This document shows positions 57,857 through 64,000 of a stretch of DNA of 64,000 bases, in pieces; the first letter of the stretch is position 1, and each line of letters opens with the position of its first letter. The position numbers were made by a program, and so were the translations under genes. Under the pieces are notes generated by a model that worked only from the letters and a program-made list of their open reading frames with translations, ran no database searches and had not been told where the DNA came from. This DNA is from Gammaproteobacteria bacterium (GTDB lineage: Bacteria > Pseudomonadota > Gammaproteobacteria > Pseudomonadales > Moraxellaceae), in NCBI GenBank assembly GCA_028868515.1, contig JAGWUI010000005.1, forward strand, positions 78,547 to 142,546, in the 5' to 3' direction.

Positions 57857-58536
57857 ATTTGTTCAATCCATTGCGCTATGCGTGGACGACTCAGAATCTC
57901 TGCACCAAAAACTCTACTTGTGCGAATCACCTCAGCCAACTGCGAACCCACAGCAATATCCGCAATTGTCTTGCTATCGCCAACGAGCCACCCAGCTTGC
58001 CCTAACACCAATTCTATACGATCCAGATGACGTCTAAATTCGGCTTCAATATCAGCCTTTGCCATACGACCTGTACCTTGCATATTGATCTGATGCTGTA
58101 ACCCTGCTTTCAGTAGAGGCTTCATCATCACGCGCTCGTAGGCTGGACGACCTTCACTTGAGATTCTAACTGCCTCATCCAACGCGTCTGGATCACTCAC
58201 TCTGAAATACACTTCATAGAAATAGAGAAGCTCATCTGCCCAATCTTCCCAAAGCTCTACATATGCCTTTTGGATCGGATCGGTTGGATATAGTAGTGGG
58301 CGATCTGGAAATGCTTCATCCAAATAACGTGCAATCCGCGTACTGTCTTGCAGGCGTAGGCCATTTATATCAAGCACAGGCACTTTACCCACTTTACTTA
58401 ACTTAGGCACCTTCGCACCCAAGACTCCGTTATAGTTAATTGTCTCGTACTCAATGCCTTTAAACTTCAGCATCCGCGCCACTTTCTGGCAAAAAGGCGA
58501 AATCTCCCACTGATGTAAAACAACTGAATTGGACAC
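57853..58536 (-). CDS. Glutathione S-transferase family protein
   Basis: The 227-residue protein has an N-terminal thioredoxin-like domain (LHQWEISPFCQKVARML, with SPFC at the usual active position) and KVPVLDINGLRLQDSTRIARYLDEAF for glutathione binding. A helical C-terminal domain follows. It starts at GTG, eight bases after GGAG. It heads an operon with two SDR-like genes, pointing to conjugation or reduction of an electrophile or aldehyde. Substrate unknown. Confidence 0.88.
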   Translation of the reverse strand: MSNSVVLHQWEISPFCQKVARMLKFKGIEYETINYNGVLGAKVPKLSKVGKVPVLDINGLRLQDSTRIARYLDEAFPDRPLLYPTDPIQKAYVELWEDWADELLYFYEVYFRVSDPDALDEAVRISSEGRPAYERVMMKPLLKAGLQHQINMQGTGRMAKADIEAEFRRHLDRIELVLGQAGWLVGDSKTIADIAVGSQLAEVIRTSRVFGAEILSRPRIAQWIEQI

Positions 58537-58651
58537 AAATCATCTCCAAGCAAAACTAAACAACACTAAAATAATCAGCCATTCACTGATCAATTCGTTA
58601 ATAGTATTTTCTGGTATAGCATTTACAACAATATTAAAATCAAAAGTGATG

Positions 58652-58714
58652 TAGCTCATTGAGCCTGTCGAAATGTGCGGTGATACTAGATCCACACTTC
58701 GACAAGCTCAGTGT
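58652..58714. repeat. REP-like inverted repeat, copy 4
   Basis: TGAGCCTGTCGAAATGTG on the left pairs with CACTTCGACAAGCTCA on the right around a short loop. This is the cleanest copy of the family seen also near 10602, 17091 and 27575. Confidence 0.88.
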
Positions 58715-58773
58715 TCTTGCCATGTAATCGTTTATATTGTAATCAAATAATCCTCTCACTCCATGACATAAAG

Positions 58774-59205
58774 TTACCTGACGATCATACAAGTTGCAGT
58801 TCCAAATGCGTAAATTTTGCCATCTTCATCACGCAGATATCCTTCTGAGATCACCAGATTTCGCCCTGTATTAATGACTTTGCCTTCTGCGATGAGTTTC
58901 TTGTTAAATGGAACAGGACGGCACATTTTGACATTTAAATCGGTCGTACCATAGCCCTCACCCGCCGCAAGTACGGTGTGCGTTGCACAACCCGTGACGG
59001 AATCCAGCACCGTTGCAGCGAATCCACCATGTACCGCACCCATCGGATTAGCATGCGTTTGATTTGCAGTCGCATGAAAAAGAACTCGACCATGTTCAAT
59101 TTCAATCATATCCATCGGCACAGTTTCGGTAATCGGTGGTCTAGGGAAATATCCTTGAGCAAAAGCCTGCATGATTGCTAAGCCTGTCATTTCTTTTGGA
59201 TTCAT
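58774..59205 (-). CDS. PaaI-family hotdog thioesterase
   Basis: The 143-residue protein has the hotdog-fold motif NPMGAVHGGFAATVLDSVTGCA (residues 53-74). The HGG and the acidic residue are typical of acyl-CoA thioesterases of the PaaI group, which free CoA from aromatic or medium-chain acyl-CoA. It is divergent from an HxlR-type regulator; a perfect inverted repeat lies between them. Confidence 0.88.
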   Translation of the reverse strand: MNPKEMTGLAIMQAFAQGYFPRPPITETVPMDMIEIEHGRVLFHATANQTHANPMGAVHGGFAATVLDSVTGCATHTVLAAGEGYGTTDLNVKMCRPVPFNKKLIAEGKVINTGRNLVISEGYLRDEDGKIYAFGTATCMIVR

Positions 59206-59277
59206 GATGAGTGACTACCTTTTTCAGTGATATCTCCCTAGATTTTTTTAAACAAATTCTAGATAAGATAATGTTAA

Positions 59278-59308
59278 AAATATAAGTTCCAATTTAGAAC
59301 TTATATTT
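59278..59308. promoter_or_regulatory. Perfect 12-bp inverted repeat, likely HxlR operator
   Basis: AAATATAAGTTC (59278-59289) and GAACTTATATTT (59297-59308) are perfect complements separated by seven bases. The site sits in the divergent gap of the thioesterase and HxlR genes, as expected for a dimeric regulator controlling both. Confidence 0.7.
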
Positions 59309-59373
59309 CACAGACTAAATATGTTATGATCAATTGTCAATAAAATTCTAAAAATCTAGCCGAGGATATCGCC

Positions 59374-59823
59374 GTGAAATGGCAAGAATTAGGAGAGATG
59401 AACTGCCCGATTGCACGCAGCTTATCGATCTTTGGTGATCGCTGGACATTACTCATCATTCGAAACTCGTTTCTAAGAACAAGACGTTTCGATGATTTTC
59501 AGAAGCAGCTCGGCATTACACGTCATCTATTGTCCGAACGACTCACGCGATTGGTTGAACATCAGATTTTTGATAAAGTTCAGTATCAAGATGCGCCTAA
59601 ACGCTATGAATACCGCCTCACCGAACGAGGTCTTGCGCTGTATCCTATTCTTCTCGCGTTGACCAATTGGGGAAATGACTGGATGAATGATGGCACTTTT
59701 GCCAAATTAGAATACATCCATAAACCATGCGGCAAAAAAACTCAGCCGATGGTCGTATGTTCTGAATGTGGCGAATCGCTAAAGGCACACGATATGCTGC
59801 CGTTATTTGAAGATGTGTCGTAA
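59374..59823 (+). CDS. HxlR-family transcriptional regulator
   Basis: The 149-residue winged-helix regulator begins at GTG, seven bases after GAGGA. Marks of the family are MNCPIARSLSIFGDRWTLLIIRN (Cys11 in a position often used for redox or aldehyde sensing), FDDFQKQLGITRHLLSERL and YEYRLTERG. A C-terminal extension carries Cys residues CGKK...VCSECGES that could bind zinc. It probably controls the divergent thioesterase and itself. Confidence 0.9.
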   Translation: MKWQELGEMNCPIARSLSIFGDRWTLLIIRNSFLRTRRFDDFQKQLGITRHLLSERLTRLVEHQIFDKVQYQDAPKRYEYRLTERGLALYPILLALTNWGNDWMNDGTFAKLEYIHKPCGKKTQPMVVCSECGESLKAHDMLPLFEDVS

Positions 59824-59901
59824 AACACTAGAAATTGATTCACCAAACAATAAATCACTCAGTATAAAAACCGATAATAGTTAAAGCGTGCTTTGACTGT
59901 T

Positions 59902-60026
59902 TCTGCTTTGAAGTCTTCCCTTTCAAGGGGATGAGAAGCACTGCTTCGCAAGAGATGGGGATGGTTTGTAGTTTACTCTAAAAGTGCCCCTATCCCGACC
60001 TTCCCCCTTAGGGGAAGGAGATAAAT
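59902..60026. repeat. MITE-like intergenic repeat, copy 2
   Basis: Related to 49175-49286: it starts TTTGAAGTCTTCCC and ends GGGGAAGGAGATAAAT. It carries an additional small palindrome GAAGCACTGCTTCGC, found also near position 100 of the window. Confidence 0.8.
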
Positions 60027-60100
60027 ATTTTGAATAATTTTTAACCTAAACAATTAACACAGACACAAATATAAAGAACAACGTCGCTTGAATACGCTAA

Positions 60101-61009
60101 TTAGCTATTCACACGAATAAACGCAACCACGACTTCAGCTAATTTTTCACCTTGATCTTCTTGCAAAAAATGTCCGCCATTTTCAATCGTCGTGTGTGCT
60201 TGCCCTTCACAGCCGGGAATTAACTTTCTCAAGACTGGAGCGCCTGCAGCCGTAATCGGATCTTTATCGCTGAACGCTGTCAGAAATGGTTTACGAAATT
60301 GCATCAAGGATTCCCAAGCCTTGCGATTGGCGGGTGCGGCGGGATCATCTGGACGTGCGGGCACGAGCATTGGAAATTGACGCGCGCCTTCTTTATAGGA
60401 TTCATCAGGAAATGGCGCATCATACGCAGCAATCACTTCAGGCGACATCGCAACCACACAGCCACCTTGCACGATATTTCCCGTTGCAAAAACAGGAATC
60501 GTCTGGGAAAACTGTTGCCATTTAAAGAATGACTCACCCAGCGGATGATCGCCAGTTGGTAGCATCGTATTCGCCGCGACAACTCGTGCAAACCGATCTG
60601 GATGCTCTCCTACCAACCGTAAACCGATCAGCCCACCCCAGTCCTGACAAACTAGAGTCATGTCTTTTAACTCGAGCTGAGTCAGTAACTCACGAATCCA
60701 ATCGACATGCCGCTGGTAAGTGTAATCAGTACGCTGACTTGGTTTATCTGAACGCCCAAAACCAATCAAGTCAGGAACGATCACGCGATAACCCGCTTTT
60801 ACAATAATTGGAATCATCTTTCGATAGAGATAACTCCAAGTCGGCTCACCATGCAGCATCAACACTACAGACGCATTACGAGGACCTTCATCAACATAGT
60901 GCAATCGCAGCGTACCGCCCTCGGTATCATCTACCATGAGATAATTAGGCCAAAATGGATAATCAGGTAAGTTAACAAAGCGTTCATCAGGTGTCCGTAG
61001 TGCCTTCAT
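60101..61009 (-). CDS. Haloalkane dehalogenase (HLD-I type)
   Basis: An alpha/beta hydrolase of 302 residues that cleaves carbon-halogen bonds with water. The nucleophile is Asp123 in VCQDWGGLIG, with halide-binding Trp next to it; HGEPTWSYLYRKM resembles DhlA. The acid is probably in FSDKDPIT and the base His in GGHFLQED. A related epoxide hydrolase is less likely because of the QDWGG and HGEPTW motifs. TAAGGGAG precedes the ATG. The FGGY kinase gene upstream is on the same strand, about 50 bases away. The natural substrate is unknown. Confidence 0.88.
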   Translation of the reverse strand: MKALRTPDERFVNLPDYPFWPNYLMVDDTEGGTLRLHYVDEGPRNASVVLMLHGEPTWSYLYRKMIPIIVKAGYRVIVPDLIGFGRSDKPSQRTDYTYQRHVDWIRELLTQLELKDMTLVCQDWGGLIGLRLVGEHPDRFARVVAANTMLPTGDHPLGESFFKWQQFSQTIPVFATGNIVQGGCVVAMSPEVIAAYDAPFPDESYKEGARQFPMLVPARPDDPAAPANRKAWESLMQFRKPFLTAFSDKDPITAAGAPVLRKLIPGCEGQAHTTIENGGHFLQEDQGEKLAEVVVAFIRVNS

Positions 61010-61059
61010 GGCTTTACTCCCTTATTGTTACCTGTAACGATTTATTTTGAGCTCCGAGA

Positions 61060-62625
61060 TCAAAACTTCGGATAATGTGTAATTTTCCGAATCGCACGAT
61101 AAAGCGGCTGCAAACTCGGATAGATCTGACTATACACCTGTTTGTAGAGTTGATCATAAAGTTCAACATGCTCCGCTTGCGGCTTAAACACTTTCCCCTG
61201 ATGTGACATGGCTTTAACAGCCACCGCATGATCTTTGTAATAACCTGCACCAACCGCAGCATTAATCGCTGCACCTAAACCTGAAGTCTCGAAGGTATGT
61301 GGCCGCTCGGCTGTAAGTCCAAAAATATTCGCGGTGATTTGCATAATTTCATCACTTTGTGACCCACCACCAGCTACTTTGAGCCGAGTAATCGACTGAC
61401 CGTTTCGTTTTTCCAGAGTCGTTTTACCCTGACGCAAGGCATAACAAATCCCTTCAATGATCGCACGATACATGTGCGCACGCGTATGCACATCACCAAA
61501 GCCAATGATTGAACCTTTAGCCTCAGGCCCTGGAAACTTCACACCGGGCGTCCAAAATGGTTGCAACATTAAGCCCATCGCACCCGCAGGGGACTGGCGC
61601 AGTAAATCTTCAAATAGTAATTCTGGCTCAATGCCTTGCGCCTCTGCTGCCATCACTTCTTGAGCAGCAAACTCGCGCTTAAACCAGTTCACCATCCAAT
61701 AACCACGAAACACCATAAATTCCGAATTATAGGCATGTGGTACTGCCGCAGGATATGCAGGCATGAACGGCAATGGCTCGACATATTTCGAATTACCCGT
61801 ATTCAGCGTCGCAGTTGTTCCATAACTCAAACAACCGACATCAGGTGTAATCGCACCTGCAGCTAAAACTTCACAAGCTTTATCTGCACCCGCCGCATAC
61901 AAAATCAGACCCTCAGGAATCCCTGTTTCTTGTGCAGCTTGTTTGCTGATCGCACCCAATGGTTTAGAAGCCTGTACCAATGGTGGCAATTGACTAGACT
62001 TCAATGTCAATGCGCGCCACTTCAAATCCAGCGATGAAGCCCATTGCTGTTTTTTATAATCAAACGGAATGTAACCAATTTGCGAGGCAACCGCATCGTT
62101 GAGTTTGTTGGTTAGTTTTAATGTTAAATAAGCAGATAATTGAACAAAATGCTTTGTTTTCCGCCAAACCTCAGCATGATCGGCAGCCAGCCAATTGCAC
62201 TCTGCTTTTGATTGAAACTGGTGGATAATTCCTTCTTGTCCTGCAACTTTAATGGCTGTTTTTAACCAGATCGGAAGTTGCGGAAAATCTTCCGTTCGCC
62301 GTGAATCCAACCAAATCGTCGCTGGTCGCAATGGCTGTAAATCAGCATCAAGGCACAACATCGTAGCGCGCTGACACGCAAGAGAGACAGCGACAACCCG
62401 TGATTTCAATTCTGGATGCGCCTTCCACAATCCCTGACAAGCAATGATCAAATTATCCCAGAAATAACTCGCATGCTGCTCTGCCCAATTCGGATGTTCA
62501 GAAAAATAAGGCTCAATATGCTGCTGCGACTTGGCAACGAGTTGACCATCAAGATCAAACAACATGGCACGGACACTTTGCGTACCTTGATCTAGGGCGA
62601 GAAATAAATCTTGGGATGATGACAT
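61060..62625 (-). CDS. FGGY-family carbohydrate kinase
   Basis: The 521-residue sugar or polyol kinase has the ATP-phosphate motif FLALDQGTQSVRAMLFD at the start. The FGGY region is recognisable in the C-terminal half: AGGGSQSDEIMQI, ETSGLGAAINAAVGAG. The closest classical enzymes are xylulokinase and glycerol kinase; the exact substrate is unclear. The broken glpD 290 bases upstream on the same strand suggests a glycerol link. AGGATC lies six bases before the ATG. Confidence 0.87.
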   Translation of the reverse strand: MSSSQDLFLALDQGTQSVRAMLFDLDGQLVAKSQQHIEPYFSEHPNWAEQHASYFWDNLIIACQGLWKAHPELKSRVVAVSLACQRATMLCLDADLQPLRPATIWLDSRRTEDFPQLPIWLKTAIKVAGQEGIIHQFQSKAECNWLAADHAEVWRKTKHFVQLSAYLTLKLTNKLNDAVASQIGYIPFDYKKQQWASSLDLKWRALTLKSSQLPPLVQASKPLGAISKQAAQETGIPEGLILYAAGADKACEVLAAGAITPDVGCLSYGTTATLNTGNSKYVEPLPFMPAYPAAVPHAYNSEFMVFRGYWMVNWFKREFAAQEVMAAEAQGIEPELLFEDLLRQSPAGAMGLMLQPFWTPGVKFPGPEAKGSIIGFGDVHTRAHMYRAIIEGICYALRQGKTTLEKRNGQSITRLKVAGGGSQSDEIMQITANIFGLTAERPHTFETSGLGAAINAAVGAGYYKDHAVAVKAMSHQGKVFKPQAEHVELYDQLYKQVYSQIYPSLQPLYRAIRKITHYPKF

Positions 62626-62736
62626 GCTAATGATCCTATTAACGTGCTTTTGAGCATCCTTGCTCTATGCTTACCTCTTTCCTTGCAAAACATAAGTTAC
62701 ACAAATTCTGATGTTGTGATTGATCGAATACCTGTC

Positions 62737-62811
62737 AAATCTCCCCCAACCCCTCTTTTCTAAAGAGGGGAGTTTTTCCTCCCTTTAGAAAGGGAGGTTA
62801 GGAGGGATTTT
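62737..62811. repeat. Short palindromic mobile-like repeat
   Basis: Nested pairs: CCCCTCTTT/AAAGAGGGG (62750-62770) and CTCCCTTT/AAAGGGAG (62779-62797), with outer AAATC...GATTT. About 75 bases with near-perfect symmetry, typical of an intergenic miniature element. Confidence 0.7.
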
Positions 62812-62916
62812 CAGGCATACGATCATAAACCTCATAAGAGCTATATAAACTTATGCTTTTTAAGAGTAAGGCCTCAAAGTAAAAATATTAAAACTGTACA
62901 CATAACCTTCAAAAAA

Positions 62917-63864
62917 TCATGCTGGCACTGAATAAGAGCTCGCAATCACTTGATGATAACGCGCTAACTCCTGTTGCCAACGTGACTCATCCCACACTAA
63001 ATACTGCATACATAATGGTTTAATAACATCGAGGACACTAGCACCGCCCTCTGGCAACATATTGCCCGCACGCACGCGACGCAACATCAAATCATCCAAA
63101 TGCTGAACCATCTCATTTTGTAAAATCCATTCAACTTGCGTTTTCAGATCATCATTACTCGGAACTTGGGCTAATGGTGCACTGAGATTACACGGATCTT
63201 CTACACGATGATTGAAACAGCGCAACTTGCGATTGTTTTGTGCCTCTTTAAGCTGTTTATCACTAATCGTTCCAAGCGCATGCAGTACATCCAGCGCAAT
63301 CAATCGGAACGTCGTGAGTTTGCCACCAGAGACCGAAACAACGCCATTACTACCCGTCCAAACCAAATGATCACGACGTTCTTTGGATGGATCATTGCCT
63401 GTACCCGAACCAATAATTGGACGAACACCAGCCATCGTCGAGATAATATCAGCACGAGTCAGAGAGGCGCTCGGCAACTGCTTATTTGCCACTTTGAGCA
63501 AATAATCGATTTCTGCTGAAGTACAGTGCGGCTCAACATTGACTGACTCACGATGATCTAAATCAGTCGTGCCAATACAGGTTTGCCCTTTCCATGGATA
63601 GATAAACACAGGACGATCATCGTCTGGATGCATAACCGTCAAGCAATCATGAATCGGCAATCTCGATGCAGAAATAAAAATATGGCTACCACGCTGCGGA
63701 CGAACTTTAGCATTTGTTGCGGATAACAAATCAGCCCATGCACCAGTCGCATTCACAACCTGTTTGGCGGAAAATTCAACTGTACCACCAGCAAGCGTAT
63801 CCTCAACGGTTACAGCAAAACCTTGCGAGGTCTTAGTTACAGCATTCACTTGACTATAATTATT
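62917..63864 (-). pseudogene. glpD: Glycerol-3-phosphate dehydrogenase, N-terminus lost to an IS
   Basis: The frame encodes the C-terminal two thirds of the FAD-linked membrane GlpD: VVNATGAWADLL, RGSHIFIS, FIYPWKGQTCIGTTDLDH, STMAGVRPIIG, VSVSGGKLTTFRLIA. The N-terminal FAD-binding part, about 180 residues, is absent. The reading frame crosses from glpD into an IS end at 63865 and meets a stop at 63874-63876. A GTG at 63849 is only an internal codon. The gene is therefore disrupted, unless the missing half lies beyond the IS. Confidence 0.85.
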
Positions 63865-64000
63865 GGGGCTGTACTAGATCAGGTTAAATTTGACACCAAA
63901 ATCGTAGTGTTTTGAACTGCTGTTTTGGTGTCCCATAATTAAATCTAAACTCACATTCTTTCAAAAACAAGGGAAATGATTCTTTCGGAATTCCATTATA
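63865..64000 (-). mobile_element. IS1595-type insertion sequence, end only
   Basis: The element begins with GGGGCTGTACTAGATCAG, a likely terminal inverted repeat. The TAATTATT just outside may be an eight-base target duplicate, but the other side is not in the window. It interrupts glpD. The family call rests on the transposase tail. Confidence 0.75.
63884..64000 (-). CDS. Transposase C-terminal end (IS1595 family), partial
   Basis: Thirty-eight codons and a stop are visible, running out of the window. FPLFLKECEFRFNYGTPK is typical of the end of the ISXO2/IS1595 transposase (DDE type). The start is not visible. Confidence 0.75.
   Translation of the reverse strand, partial: YNGIPKESFPLFLKECEFRFNYGTPKQQFKTLRFWCQI

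Noticed and set aside
57442..58005. 187-codon open frame on the plus strand
   Set aside because: It lies antisense to the SDR and GST genes, has no ribosome-binding site and shows low-complexity His/Gln-rich sequence of shadow type.
1..64000. CRISPR arrays, rRNA or tRNA genes
   Set aside because: No regularly spaced direct repeats, rRNA segments or cloverleaf-like GTTCGA-type arms in proper context were seen; a tRNA scan was not possible here.

Overview
The window looks like a chromosomal segment of a moderately AT-rich gammaproteobacterium. Protein likeness and local gene order (grxD next to argD, pabC-mltG-tmk, lptM-lysA-dapF) point to Moraxellaceae, near Acinetobacter. That placement is an inference: there is no rRNA or other phylogenetic anchor here, and no tRNA was recognised. 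Most genes are housekeeping, on both strands, in runs of one to four genes separated by palindromic intergenic repeats.

Layout. 1-7.4 kb: Tim44-like membrane protein, htpG with a heat-shock-type promoter, GrpB protein, a small exported protein, a glyoxalase/AmpG-like pair, and a HugZ-like protein. 7.5-14.1 kb: a large Lon-type protease, a membrane diguanylate cyclase, grxD, argD. 14.1-16.1 kb: an AT-rich insert with a Ser/Thr kinase-PP2C phosphatase pair and, convergent to it, a likely structured small RNA. 16.1-21.3 kb: trmL, a single-chain ATP sulfurylase, rlmM and two exported proteins, one behind a possible Fur box. 21.4-25.6 kb: pabC-mltG-tmk with a class A beta-lactamase added at its end, then an outer-membrane barrel protein. 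25.6-30.6 kb: methyl-cycle genes, with an SAH riboswitch ahead of ahcY, then metF-bioA-rsmE. 30.8-43.8 kb: a PAS-GGDEF-EAL protein, malic enzyme, acid phosphatase, a pseudouridine synthase, rlmJ, pssA, a zinc peptidase, and a methyltransferase gene broken by one in-frame TGA. 43.9-47.8 kb: the conserved Anbu proteasome-like cluster. 48.2-50.8 kb: lptM-lysA-dapF.

52.2-53.9 kb is a second accessory patch: an unknown 79-aa protein and a 339-aa protein ending in an FtsK-gamma-type DNA-binding domain. 54-63 kb carries lipid and xenobiotic functions: a desaturase divergent from an AraC regulator, a GST with two SDR-like proteins that both lack the catalytic tyrosine, a thioesterase divergent from an HxlR regulator across a perfect 12-bp inverted repeat, a haloalkane dehalogenase, and an FGGY kinase. 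At the right edge glpD is cut by an IS1595-type element.

The best candidates for something undescribed are the kinase/phosphatase/RNA insert (14.1-16.1 kb) and the FtsK-gamma pair (52.5-53.8 kb). The structured RNA and the twin catalytically altered SDRs are also worth following up.
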